Positions 8,374 to 15,797 of a DNA stretch of 64,000 nucleotides are shown piece by piece. The notes beneath the pieces are model-generated. The model saw only the letters and a list, made by a program, of their open reading frames with translations. It had not been told where the DNA came from and ran no database searches. The translations under genes were made by a program, and so were the position numbers. The stretch spans positions 124,001 through 188,000 of the forward strand of contig NZ_JAUQSW010000005.1 in the NCBI RefSeq assembly GCF_030581075.1. Direction: 5' to 3'. This DNA comes from Hymenobacter cheonanensis (GTDB lineage: Bacteria; Bacteroidota; Bacteroidia; Cytophagales; Hymenobacteraceae). Positions within the stretch are counted from its first letter, which is position 1; each line of letters begins with the position of its first letter.

Positions 8374-9126
8374 CTAGGGTAAAAAAAGGGGGCGAGTAGT
8401 GGCGCGGCGCCAGGCCCGGCTTAGCCAACGCAGCATCAGGTGGGGACGCGCAGGCGGCGTGGCCGTGGCCGTGGCCTCCAATGCGTGGAGCGTCTGTCCA
8501 ACCATTGGCCGCAGGGCGAGGTAGCGCGTTACGTCATTAGGTGCTAGGACTTCGGGCACGATGAATTGTAGTAGGAAGGGCCAGGCCAGGCTCATCGGCA
8601 AGTGCTCGAAGGACTGTGCGCCCGCCCGCATGTACTCGGCCGTGGGCGCTACCCCGTCGGGGGTGTAGAGCGTGGCCAGCAGCTGCGGCAGGCAGTGCAG
8701 CGGGTTACCATCGGTTTCGCGCAGATACCACAGCAGCACCCGCTCGCGGTTGGCGGCGGCCACCGGGCCGAGTTCGGCCGCCGAGGCGTAACGGTAGTGC
8801 GTGCCTAGGTGCGTGAAGCCGGTAACGAGCTCCTCGGCCAGGGGCAGCGGCCCGACGAACAGCCAGGGTGCGAGCTCGTAGAGGCTCAGCAGCCGACTTG
8901 CCCGACTGTAGAGCGGCTCGCCCGTGGGCAGGCCCAGCAGGTGGGCCAGGGCATTGCAGCCGGCCTCACTAATGTAGGCGTGCGCCGTGGGCGTGATACA
9001 AGCCGGCACTGGTCGGGCGGTGGCCACCAAGTCGACGTAGGGCCGAAACGGTACCTCGGCCCACGACTCGGGCAACTGGCCAGTGAGCAATTCACCGTCA
9101 CTGGCTTCTACGTGAAGTGTACGCAT
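8374..9126 (-). CDS. Phage protein, paralogue 1 of the tandem pair before the tape measure gene
   Basis: I chose the ATG at 9126 (MRTLHVEASDGELLTG) rather than the in-frame ATG at 9177, because it aligns exactly with the start of the paralogue at 7540-8361. The 250-residue product shares QLPESWAEVP, the GCxALxxLLGLPT block and the FTHLGTHYRYA block with that paralogue. It ends 12 nt before the next start. Function is unknown; position suggests tail assembly. The two copies have diverged enough that they probably do not substitute fully for one another. Confidence 0.6.
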   Translation of the reverse strand: MRTLHVEASDGELLTGQLPESWAEVPFRPYVDLVATARPVPACITPTAHAYISEAGCNALAHLLGLPTGEPLYSRASRLLSLYELAPWLFVGPLPLAEELVTGFTHLGTHYRYASAAELGPVAAANRERVLLWYLRETDGNPLHCLPQLLATLYTPDGVAPTAEYMRAGAQSFEHLPMSLAWPFLLQFIVPEVLAPNDVTRYLALRPMVGQTLHALEATATATPPARPHLMLRWLSRAWRRATTRPLFLP

Positions 9127-9177
9127 GCTAAAGAGGTAAAAAGTGAGAAAAGTGGGGGTGGATAGGGCGGCCAGCAC

Positions 9178-9345
9178 TCAGGTGCGCACCCACTGCTTTT
9201 TGATACCCTGCCGGCGGGCCAGTTCCTGCAGCTTAGGCAGGGCAATGCCGAGCTCGGCGGCGATTTGCGGCATGGTCTGGCGGCCATACTCGCGGCGCAG
9301 GTAGCGCACGGTAGCAGCCGCGTGGTGGAGGTAGGGGCGCGGCAT
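9178..9345 (-). CDS. Very small HTH-like phage protein (55 aa)
   Basis: A short frame found by reading the minus strand between the sigma-like gene and the tail genes. It begins MPRPYLHHAAATVRYL and ends with a TGA at 9178-9180. The core YLRREYGRQTMPQIAAELG, with LARRQGIKK near the end, reads like a helix-turn-helix and matches the 64-residue protein at 10109-10303 (YLRKHYPQQSLKRLAEYFG ... LARRHGIRK). That homology is the main reason to believe it is real. It starts 1 nt after the sigma-like gene's stop, so it sits in the same transcription unit. Confidence 0.6.
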   Translation of the reverse strand: MPRPYLHHAAATVRYLRREYGRQTMPQIAAELGIALPKLQELARRQGIKKQWVRT

Positions 9346-9346
9346 G

Positions 9347-9970
9347 CTAGGCGGGGTCGGTGAGGTTGGCCCAGGCCTGCGCGAAGGTTTTGCGCAGCGC
9401 CGCCTTCATGCGTTCTACCCGGCGCCAGATGGGCGTATGCTGCACCTGGCCGAAGTGGGCGGCAATGTCCCGGTACGGCATGCCGTCGATGTGCAGGCGC
9501 AGCATAATGCGGTCGGCAAAGCTGAACTGGGCGCGCACTTCGGCCATGACCTGCTCGGCCAGCTCGGCCTGCGGGTCACTCGTGGGGGCAGCGCCCAGCC
9601 CAGTAGTGGGCTCGGCCAGCTGCCGATTAACGGCCTTGGCGGCCCACGGCGCGCTGCCTTCGTCATTGCGGCCAGCAGAGCCCGCCTCCAGCGCCTGGAA
9701 GTCCAGGCGTACCTCCCGGCCGGCTAGCTGGCTCTGCTTGCGGAATTGATTGCGCAGGCTGGTGTAGAGGTAAAACTGGTAGCGCTCGCCCGCGAAGCCG
9801 TTGCGCTGAATCGCATCGTGGCAGTTGAGCAGGGTCTGCTGGTAGAGGTCCATGCCGGCCTCGGGGCAGCCCGTGAGCTTGCGGGCCAGGGCCAGCAAGG
9901 GAACGCGGTGGCGGTCGGCGGCTTCGAGACAGGCAATAGCTTGGGCTTCGCGGGTAGCTAATGGTATCAT
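9347..9970 (-). CDS. Phage-encoded sigma-70-like (ECF-type) RNA polymerase sigma factor
   Basis: A 207-residue protein with an ECF layout. A region-2-like segment covers ~residues 20-85 (LLALARKLTGCPEAGMDLYQ, FYLYTSLRNQFRKQ). An Ala/Gly-rich linker follows, then a region-4-like HTH (~140-195; SFADRIMLRLHIDGMPYRDI, then IWRRVERMKAALRKTF). Such factors in phage elements may direct host RNA polymerase to late promoters. It lies upstream of the small HTH gene and the tail genes in the same direction, fitting a late-gene activator role, by inference. Region 2 is divergent from ordinary cellular ECF factors, so a non-sigma DNA-binding role is possible. Confidence 0.6.
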   Translation of the reverse strand: MIPLATREAQAIACLEAADRHRVPLLALARKLTGCPEAGMDLYQQTLLNCHDAIQRNGFAGERYQFYLYTSLRNQFRKQSQLAGREVRLDFQALEAGSAGRNDEGSAPWAAKAVNRQLAEPTTGLGAAPTSDPQAELAEQVMAEVRAQFSFADRIMLRLHIDGMPYRDIAAHFGQVQHTPIWRRVERMKAALRKTFAQAWANLTDPA

Positions 9971-10108
9971 TAACTCCCAAGTTGTCGCCTACTTAACGCA
10001 GCCGTTGTGGTAAGTGGTTTCTGGCTAGGCGGCGGCGGGTAGTCCGCCAGCCGCGGCGGGGCCGTGGGCTAGCGCGCCGTAGCACGTAGGCCCTGCCCAG
10101 CGAGGGGG

Positions 10109-10303
10109 CTAGTGCTCGGGCGGGTAACGCCACTGCGGGGCCCCGTTGAAGGCGCGCTTGCGGATGCCGTGGCGTCGGGCCAGGTCGAGCACCTTGCGCG
10201 GGTTATCGACGCCGAAGTACTCGGCTAGGCGTTTGAGGCTCTGCTGGGGGTAGTGTTTACGCAAATAGTCGATTTCGGCGGGGGTGTACATCCGGTACTT
10301 CAT
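10109..10303 (-). CDS. Small HTH-like phage protein (64 aa)
   Basis: It opens with MKYRMYTPAEIDYLRKHYP, a typical helix 1 of homeodomain-like/HTH proteins. The recognition-like region (SLKRLAEYFGVDN) and a basic tail (LARRHGIRKRAF) follow. It is paralogous to the 55-residue protein at 9178-9345. It sits directly downstream (on the minus strand) of the repeat-rich region 10478-10930, so it or its paralogue could bind those repeats; that is a guess from proximity. Confidence 0.6.
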   Translation of the reverse strand: MKYRMYTPAEIDYLRKHYPQQSLKRLAEYFGVDNPRKVLDLARRHGIRKRAFNGAPQWRYPPEH

Positions 10304-10477
10304 GCAGGGGCGGTAGCGGGGGGAGGGTGTGTGGGCGGTAAAAGGGTGGAGTGCGGGGAGAGCAGGCGCGGGGGGCAGCTGGCTCCCGCCCGTGCGTGGG
10401 GGTGTTGCAATGTGTTGCGTGGGGCCGGGCGGCAGGCCGGCGGGCGGGTGAGGTGGGTGCCCAAACTGCGGCGTTGG

Positions 10478-10930
10478 CTCTTTTTAGGGCGAGTCCGAAA
10501 AGTCCGATTTTGCGGAGGCTGGCCCTTTTTATAGGACTCGGAAAACTCGGATTTTGTAGGGTTGGCTCCTTTTTATAGGACTCCGAAAACTCCGATTTTA
10601 TAGGTAGGCTTCACTGCCTGGTATCGGCAGTTGCCTGCTTTTTATAGGCGTCAGATTCGTCAGGTTTTCTAGCGGCTGGCCCTTTTTGTAGCGACTCAGA
10701 TTACTCAGAGTTGAGGGCTACTATTGTCTACTGGCTGGCCTGGCTAGCCCACCGTTGAGCCCTTTTTTATAGAACTCCGAAAACTCCGATTTTATGTCAA
10801 CAATTGTAAACAGGGGCTCGGGGACAATAGCGGGCTGGTTGAATTGGTAATCAGCAGGTTGTGGCAGAAAAGAGGCGGCGCGTTTGTCACAGGGAAAAGC
10901 GGCCGTTTTATGTCAAGAATTGTCAAGTGG
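10478..10930. repeat. Six or more elements with paired, co-varying 7-bp half-sites
   Basis: The otherwise non-coding stretch 10304-10912 holds repeated elements of the form (C)CTTTTTATAGG - word - 2 nt - same word - TTTT. The paired words start at 10492/10501 (AGTCCGA), 10536/10545 (ACTCGGA), 10580/10589 (ACTCCGA), 10649/10658 (CGTCAGA/CGTCAGG), 10694/10703 (ACTCAGA) and 10774/10783 (ACTCCGA). Each pair has a 9-bp period. The word differs between elements but is the same within a pair. Related pairs TGTCAAC/TGTAAAC (10795) and TGTCAAG/TGTCAAG (10911/10921, 10-bp period) continue the series. No coding sequence is apparent; the function is unknown. Confidence 0.85.
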
Positions 10931-11224
10931 GCAATACCCAGTAGCAGGGGGCTGCGTGGGCTGCTGCAGCTGGGCGCGCAGGCGGTTGACGTGGGCGCCT
11001 TCGCGCAGCAGTTCCTTAGCTAGGCGCTCGTTTTCGCGCTGCACCTCGGCTAGCTGCTGGCTGAGCACCACGGCCCGGTTGACTTGGGGCAGGCGATTGT
11101 AGGCGGCGGCCGCGCACAGCAGGGCGGCGAAGGCGGGGCTATCGGTGTCGACGGGCACCCCGGCGGCGAGTAGGGCTAGGCGGGCGTGGCGCAGGTGGTC
11201 GGGAATGATGAGCGGGGCGGGCAT
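10913..11224 (-). CDS. Small coiled-coil phage protein
   Basis: A 103-residue product with an N-terminal helical part (LRHARLALLAAGVPVDTD) and a coiled coil in the second half (LSQQLAEVQRENERLAKELL). It is the last gene of the replication block on the minus strand, and its stop codon lies inside the final TGTCAAG repeat pair. I recognise no family. A dimeric accessory protein is possible. Confidence 0.55.
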   Translation of the reverse strand: MPAPLIIPDHLRHARLALLAAGVPVDTDSPAFAALLCAAAAYNRLPQVNRAVVLSQQLAEVQRENERLAKELLREGAHVNRLRAQLQQPTQPPATGYCPLDNS

Positions 11225-11388
11225 GAGGAGGTAGGGTAGGGGTGGAAAGTGGGGTCGGGCAGCGCGCCCACGGCCGCCAGCCGGCGCAGGTAGATTGCGT
11301 GGGCGGCGTGCTCGGCTAGGGTAGCCGCTGGGCCGGGCGGTAGGCTAGGCCGGCAGGCGGCGCAGCGGCAAGGCTTAGAAAGGGTCAT
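11176..11388 (-). CDS. Possible small Cys-containing phage protein (70 aa)
   Basis: From an ATG at 11388 the frame begins MTLSKPCRCAACRPSLPPG, giving a CxCxxC cluster reminiscent of small zinc-binding phage proteins. The start overlaps the helicase gene's end by 14 bp and the end overlaps the next gene by 49 bp; the latter overlap is long for this element. The C-terminal half is low complexity (Pro/Ser/Thr) and may be out of frame with anything real. Treat it as tentative. If it is not a gene, 11225-11374 is non-coding. Confidence 0.35.
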   Translation of the reverse strand: MTLSKPCRCAACRPSLPPGPAATLAEHAAHAIYLRRLAAVGALPDPTFHPYPTSSCPPRSSFPTTCATPA

Positions 11389-12556
11389 CGTCGGCGGGAG
11401 TAGCGGGGAGCGTGATGGGCCGGCCGCCCGGATGCCAGCCCTTGGGCACCTCGTCAAAGGCGCTGGGGCTAGCCGTGCGCAGCAGCTGGGGTTGGTAGTC
11501 GGACGTGGCCAGGGTGGGGGCGGGTGTCGCTGACCCTGCGACGGGTAGCACGTTGGTACCGTGTTGGCTGTAGCGCTGCCGGGCTAGCACATCGAGCGGG
11601 GCATGGCCAAGCTTAGGGTCCAGGTAGCGCGAGCTTCCCCGCTCATAGTTCAGGCGTACACCCTCCTTGGGTGTCTTCATGCCCACGATACCCTCCTGCT
11701 TGATTTTGCGGGCGTAGAAGTCTACGGCCGTATCAGTGGGGTCGTCATCAGCGTAGGGCCGGTGCACCACGAGGAAGTTATCCACCTTGTTGGCCCACAT
11801 GCGGCCCCCGCTTACGCTGTATTGGTCGGGCACGCGCAGGTTCATTTCCTTGTCTTTGGTGCGCGCATCACCTGACGGGTGGGCGCAAACCACCCCGCAT
11901 TGGTGCAAGTCCTCAGTGAAGTCGAGTAGCTCATTAAGCTGGGCGCGCAGCATCTCATCTTCGCGCCCGCCGTACTCGCGCAGGTTGCTGGCCAGCGCGT
12001 TCCAGGGGTCGATGAGGTAACCCTGCAAGTCGAAGGTGCTGATTGCGTGGCGCAGCACCGGCAGCAGTTCACTGAGTGTGGCGGCCTTGCGCGGGTCGAT
12101 GAGATGAAAGTGCCCCAGCACCCAGCGCGCCGCATCCTCGTACTGGCCGAAGCTCATGCGGCGCGGGCTTTTGAAGTTGGCGCTCTGCCCAACGTAGCTC
12201 TGCACGAGTTTGGTAATGATGCGGCGGGCAGGCATATTCTCAGGCACGTAGAGCGCCCACTTCCAGCCCTCGTAGACGCTTTTGGTGAGCATGAGCTGGA
12301 GCATCAGTTCGCTTTTGCCGTGGCCAGGCCAGCCCGTAACTACCGTTACTTCGTCGGGTAGCCAGGACCAATAAGGCGTGAGGGAGGGAAAGTGCGTGGG
12401 CCGGCCGTTGGGGTCCTCGTTATCCCAGGCGTGTTTCATCTCCGTCCACACGGCCTCGGCGGTCAGTAGAGCCTCGGTTGCGGGGGGCAGTGGGGCGTAG
12501 GCAGGGGCGGCCTGTAGGCTGGCCTGTGTGGTAAAGCGTTGCAGATTAGGCGGCAT
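11375..12556 (-). CDS. Phage replicative DNA helicase (DnaB/RecA-fold)
   Basis: A 393-residue helicase predicted to unwind DNA at the element's replication fork. The Walker A motif GWPGHGKSE is at about residues 78-86, in the context VTVVTGWPGHGKSELMLQ. A Walker-B-like stretch (LQGYLIDPWNALA) follows, then the late DnaB-type block (VCAHPSGD, YSVSGGRMWANKVDNFLVVH) with conserved Ser-Gly and Asn-Lys-x-Asp pairs. There is no separate N-terminal primase or DnaB N-domain, as in many phage helicases. Its start overlaps the upstream gene by 11 bp, and it is in an operon with the initiator at 13086-14144. Confidence 0.8.
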   Translation of the reverse strand: MPPNLQRFTTQASLQAAPAYAPLPPATEALLTAEAVWTEMKHAWDNEDPNGRPTHFPSLTPYWSWLPDEVTVVTGWPGHGKSELMLQLMLTKSVYEGWKWALYVPENMPARRIITKLVQSYVGQSANFKSPRRMSFGQYEDAARWVLGHFHLIDPRKAATLSELLPVLRHAISTFDLQGYLIDPWNALASNLREYGGREDEMLRAQLNELLDFTEDLHQCGVVCAHPSGDARTKDKEMNLRVPDQYSVSGGRMWANKVDNFLVVHRPYADDDPTDTAVDFYARKIKQEGIVGMKTPKEGVRLNYERGSSRYLDPKLGHAPLDVLARQRYSQHGTNVLPVAGSATPAPTLATSDYQPQLLRTASPSAFDEVPKGWHPGGRPITLPATPADDDPF

Positions 12557-13079
12557 GGGGCAGGCGTAGGACGGAAGAGGTAGGGGAAAGCGCAGCCACC
12601 TCCTCGGGGGTGGCCAGTAGCAGGCCCAAGCGCACGAGGTGACGTTCGTAGGCCGGCAAGGCGCGCCCCCGACTCGGTGGCTGGGTGAGCACGGGCGCGC
12701 TTGGTGAGCAAAAGCGTTCCAGAAGGGTGAGGGCTAGGCCTTGCCAGTCGATTTGCAGGGCCTGCTCCAACGGCCGGGGTTGGGTATAGGCTAGCAGTTG
12801 GTGTAGCTGCTGATTAAGAGCGGCCACGTTGGCGCGGTGCACGCCTAGCTCCTGCTGCACCTGCGTATCGTAGGCCGCGACCGCATCCAAGGCGGCGCGT
12901 AGCATCTGCATGTGCTGAAATTGGTAGTCCGAGAGTTCAGGCCGGGCCAGCGCTTTCTCGCACGAGACGAACAGCGGCAACAAGGCTTGCTCCAGCGCAT
13001 GGCCGGCGGCCTCGGTGGCCGCCTCCACGGGGGCCGGGTCTTGCGCGGGCAGCAGTAGGGGGAGCGGGGAGGTAGGCAT
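12546..13079 (-). CDS. Uncharacterised phage protein between initiator and helicase genes
   Basis: The 177-residue product is mostly helical (LEQALLPLFVSCEKALARPE, VAAYDTQVQQELGVHRANVA). There is no nucleotide-binding motif, so it is not a DnaC/DnaI-type ATPase loader. The position between a replication initiator and a helicase suggests a replication accessory role such as a loader or a regulator of the helicase, by context only. It starts 6 nt after the initiator's stop and overlaps the helicase gene. Confidence 0.55.
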   Translation of the reverse strand: MPTSPLPLLLPAQDPAPVEAATEAAGHALEQALLPLFVSCEKALARPELSDYQFQHMQMLRAALDAVAAYDTQVQQELGVHRANVAALNQQLHQLLAYTQPRPLEQALQIDWQGLALTLLERFCSPSAPVLTQPPSRGRALPAYERHLVRLGLLLATPEEVAALSPTSSVLRLPHAA

Positions 13080-13085
13080 GCGCGG

Positions 13086-14144
13086 TTAGTGATTGGAAGC
13101 CTGGCCGGCCTGCTGCAGGCGGGCCAGGTATTGAGCGTGGGTTAGATTGCTGTCGAGGCCGAACAGGGCGGCCGGGTCGTAGCTGGACGGGGCGTTAGGC
13201 GTTGGGGCCGGCGGGCGGCGCTCCTGCTCGGCCTGCCATTTGGCGTAGGCCTCGGGCGTGCTGTCGTACTCCAGTCCTGACCAATCATGCGCGATTGCCC
13301 GCTCCATCATTTTGAGCGCAAATCCTTCCTGGTACTTACCCAGCGTGGTTAGTAATCGCCGCAGGGCTGTTACTGGCTTTTTGCGCTGTTTAGGGCCAGC
13401 AGCAAACTCGGCCCACAACTTGGTAAATTCAGGGCTTGGGTGGGGCAGCACCAAGGCCGCTATCTGCTCGGCAAGCGCCGCTGGCTTTTTAGCTTTTTTA
13501 CCCGCTTCCTTTTTTTTAGAAATCAAAGGCGAGGTGGCGGCGCTAGCCGCGTCTACTCCTGCCTTTTCTTTATCTATATTAAGGGTGTCAAAATTTGATG
13601 GGTTCTTTGATGGGTTTAGCTGCTCAAAGGCATCAGATTTTGACGAGTTTACTGAATCCTGAACCGTAAACCCATCAAATTTTGACGGGATAGCTGACGG
13701 TAACCCATCAAAATTTGATGGGTTTAGCTGCTCAAAGGCATCAGATTTTGACGAGTTTACTGAATCCTGAACCGTAAACCCATCAAATTTTGACGGGATA
13801 GCTGACGGTAACCCATCAAAATTTGATGGGTTTAGCTGCTCAAAGGCATCAGATTTTGACGAGTTTAAGAGCCGGTAGGTTGTGGCCGCGTTTCGTCCGG
13901 TTCCGCCTGTTGTTATAGCCAGTAGCTCACGCGAAACCAACTGCGCCCGGCAGTCCTTCATCGTATTAATGGCGAAACCGCACACGGCCGCTATGTAGGG
14001 GTCAGACTTGGCAAACTCAACTGGCCAGCCAGCCAGATTAGCTAGGTGCAGCAGCTTCAGGTATAGCCGGGTGGTGTTGCCCGAGAACGCCTGCGCGTGG
14101 TCGCACTTCTCAAATAGTACGATGTAATCCAGGTAGCTCATCAT
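13086..14144 (-). CDS. Phage replication initiator-like protein with internal 36-residue repeats
   Basis: The N-terminal ~95 residues form a winged-HTH-like domain (FSGNTTRLYLKLLHLANLAG, then PYIAAVCGFAINTMKDCR), as in DnaD/lambda-O-type initiators. Residues ~96-195 hold a repeated unit of 36 residues (108 bp): two full copies and a partial third, with recurrent P-S-[KN]-F-D-G motifs. A Lys-rich linker and a C-terminal helical domain (LWAEFAAGPKQRKKPVTALR) follow. The DNA of the repeats is iteron-like (separate entry). The gene precedes the helicase gene, as lambda O precedes P. The start overlaps the previous stop by 4 bp; a second Met follows at once. Confidence 0.7.
   Translation of the reverse strand: MMSYLDYIVLFEKCDHAQAFSGNTTRLYLKLLHLANLAGWPVEFAKSDPYIAAVCGFAINTMKDCRAQLVSRELLAITTGGTGRNAATTYRLLNSSKSDAFEQLNPSNFDGLPSAIPSKFDGFTVQDSVNSSKSDAFEQLNPSNFDGLPSAIPSKFDGFTVQDSVNSSKSDAFEQLNPSKNPSNFDTLNIDKEKAGVDAASAATSPLISKKKEAGKKAKKPAALAEQIAALVLPHPSPEFTKLWAEFAAGPKQRKKPVTALRRLLTTLGKYQEGFALKMMERAIAHDWSGLEYDSTPEAYAKWQAEQERRPPAPTPNAPSSYDPAALFGLDSNLTHAQYLARLQQAGQASNH
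13587..13867. repeat. 108-bp tandem repeat with palindromes inside the initiator gene; candidate origin iterons
   Basis: A 108-bp unit repeats exactly from 13609, 13717 and 13825 (2.4 copies). Each unit contains a 23-bp perfect palindrome: 11-bp arms AACCCATCAAA and TTTGATGGGTT around one A, at 13702-13724 and 13810-13832. Each also has an imperfect relative (CCCATCAAA-T-TTTGACGGG, at 13671-13689 and 13779-13797) and a CATCAGATTTTGACGAG variant. Half-site copies also lie at 13587-13604. Lambdoid phages carry origin iterons inside gene O in the same way, so this is a plausible origin of replication, by analogy. Confidence 0.75.
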
Positions 14145-14587
14145 GGGCGCGTAGTAGCCGCGAAGGGCATGATAGGGCCGGCGCCGTAGCGCTGGTGCAT
14201 GGTGGCCACGATGCGGCGCACCTGCTCAATCAGGGCCGTAGGGTCGGGCGGTGGGGGCAACGCCGCGTGCCGGGCGTAGAGATTGAGCACGGGGGCGGTG
14301 GCCTGCTGGCCTTGCGCTAGCCCGGCCTTATGCCCCCGCACCCAGCCGAGGCGGTAGAGCGGGTCGGCTTCGCGGTAGGCCAGAAGCTGGGCGGGCGTCA
14401 GGCGCAGAATGTCTATGTCTACCGGGGGTAGACAGGCCCGCACGGCCTGCTCGTACTGACCTAGTGCCTTCAGCAGCCCCCCAAGGGCCGGTGCTTGAGG
14501 CCCCTGCGTGGCGGCGAGCTGCTGCAACTCGGCGCGTAGACTCTGGCTTGCCAGGTTCAGGCGCGCGGTGGCACTAGCGCTACTCAC
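14141..14587 (-). CDS. Uncharacterised phage protein (148 aa)
   Basis: An alpha-helical product (LRAELQQLAATQGPQAPALG, then LLKALGQYEQAVRACLPP) with an acidic segment VDIDILRLTPAQLLAYREAD. I do not recognise it. It overlaps the initiator start by 4 bp (ATGA) and the upstream gene by 8 bp, so it belongs to the early operon and is probably translationally coupled. Confidence 0.6.
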   Translation of the reverse strand: MSSASATARLNLASQSLRAELQQLAATQGPQAPALGGLLKALGQYEQAVRACLPPVDIDILRLTPAQLLAYREADPLYRLGWVRGHKAGLAQGQQATAPVLNLYARHAALPPPPDPTALIEQVRRIVATMHQRYGAGPIMPFAATTRP

Positions 14588-15035
14588 GGGCCCCTCCTTC
14601 CTGCTCCGTCGATAGGGATGCCGCCCCTACCTGCTCTACCCAGTCCAGTGCCCGGCGGTAGGTGCACGCATCGCGGGTGCTAGGCTCATTGGCTAGCCCA
14701 GCCCGCAGCACGTCCGCCACGTAACCAAAATCCAACAGGCCTAGCGGCCGCTTGGGCGTAGTCAATAGGTACTCGGCTAGCCAGGCGCCGACCTTGTAGA
14801 GAGGTAGCGGGCAAAGCTGAGGCAGGAACCATCGGGGGAAAGACGGATGCCAGAGAATATTGCCGCCGGGCGCCGGGGCGCAGCCCAGGCCGGTGGGTGT
14901 TTCGTCCGTTGGTGCCGCCGCGGCGGCTAGTGCAACAGCAGCGGCGCTACGCTGGGATAATACTGCGTTGGATAGGCGTAGGCACGAGATAGTGTGCGCC
15001 GCAAGGGGCTGAGCAGGGAATGGAGTGGCGGACAT
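14580..15035 (-). CDS. Uncharacterised phage protein, paralogue of the 15798-16325 product
   Basis: The C-terminal ~90 residues (GGNILWHPSFPRWFLPQL ... LLDFGYVADVLRAGLAN ... ALDWVEQVGAA) align with the neighbour at 15798-16325 (GREIMWHPAFADEYV ... LIDYGYLRDLLAEALAD ... ALAWVEQAGAA). The N-terminal ~45 residues are Ala-rich and different. The shared domain has an invariant WHPxF and [ILV]DxGY core but no family I know. The two copies flank the Rha-type regulator gene. Confidence 0.6.
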   Translation of the reverse strand: MSATPFPAQPLAAHTISCLRLSNAVLSQRSAAAVALAAAAAPTDETPTGLGCAPAPGGNILWHPSFPRWFLPQLCPLPLYKVGAWLAEYLLTTPKRPLGLLDFGYVADVLRAGLANEPSTRDACTYRRALDWVEQVGAASLSTEQEGGARE

Positions 15036-15074
15036 AGGAAAAGTGATAAGCAGTTGGGACAGCAGGGCGGCGGG

Positions 15075-15785
15075 CTAGGTTTGTGGCAACTCGGCCGGGG
15101 TGATGCCGCAGCGCAGCATGGCAGCAAAGGCAGCCGTGAGGGTAGCGGGCACATCGGCCGCGGTGAGTTGCTCCAGGGTATGGCCACGGGCTACCTGCTC
15201 ATCTAAAAAGCCGGCGGTTGCGGCCTTAGCAGGCTCCAAGCGGCGCAGCACCTGGCGGCCCGAGAGCGAGCGCACGCGCAGGCCCCGCGCTACCGCATCG
15301 CGCACGTACTGGCTGGGCGTGCGGGCTGTGAGGCACTTCATCACGCCCCGGTGGTGCGCCATGATGTCGCGCGGGTCGCCGTTGAGTCGGAACAGGCGGC
15401 CGGCCGTGGCCTTGACCTGTTGCACCTGCACGGCGGGCTTGGTGAAGTCAGGCAGGGGCACCGTGGGTGGCGGCGTGCGCAACTGGGCCTCCATCCGGTC
15501 GAACTGTTCGATGTAGCCCTGCCGGAACTCGGCGGCCTTCTTGCCGATGAAGCCCAGCACGAGAAAGGTGAAGCCGGCGCGCGTCATGACGACCTGCCGC
15601 TGCTTCTTGCCTCGGCTATCGGTGTAAGTTGACGGCGCCAGGTTAAGCCGCGAAAACTCGGCATCGCATTCTAACTTGTCGAGCGCCTTAAGCACCGACT
15701 TATGCGAGCGGCCGAAGGCCTTGGCCACCCGGCGCGAGTCGGTCACCGGGTTGCCTTTTTTGGAGGAATAAACTAGGATACTCAT
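15075..15785 (-). CDS. Rha-family phage regulatory protein
   Basis: The 236-residue protein opens with SSKKGNPVTDSRRVAKAFGR followed by SHKSVLKALDKLEC, the hallmark of the pRha domain (residues ~1-90). The domain closes with the TYTDSRGKKQRQVVMTRAGF and FLVLGFIGKKAAEFRQGYIE blocks. Rha proteins occur in temperate phages and are thought to interfere with growth or antagonise repression. The C-terminal ~100 residues are a separate helical region of unknown role. With a repressor here that lacks the autocleavage residues, an antirepressor-like function would make sense, by inference. Confidence 0.8.
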   Translation of the reverse strand: MSILVYSSKKGNPVTDSRRVAKAFGRSHKSVLKALDKLECDAEFSRLNLAPSTYTDSRGKKQRQVVMTRAGFTFLVLGFIGKKAAEFRQGYIEQFDRMEAQLRTPPPTVPLPDFTKPAVQVQQVKATAGRLFRLNGDPRDIMAHHRGVMKCLTARTPSQYVRDAVARGLRVRSLSGRQVLRRLEPAKAATAGFLDEQVARGHTLEQLTAADVPATLTAAFAAMLRCGITPAELPQT

Positions 15786-15797
15786 TGGCCCGACTGG

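Noticed and set aside
10304..10912. Plus-strand frames of 75-93 codons in the repeat region, and a CRISPR-like reading of it
   Set aside because: The frames are Gly/Arg/Trp-rich with no family signal and arise from the GC-rich DNA and repeats. A CRISPR array needs identical repeats with regular unique spacers; here repeats differ and spacing is irregular.
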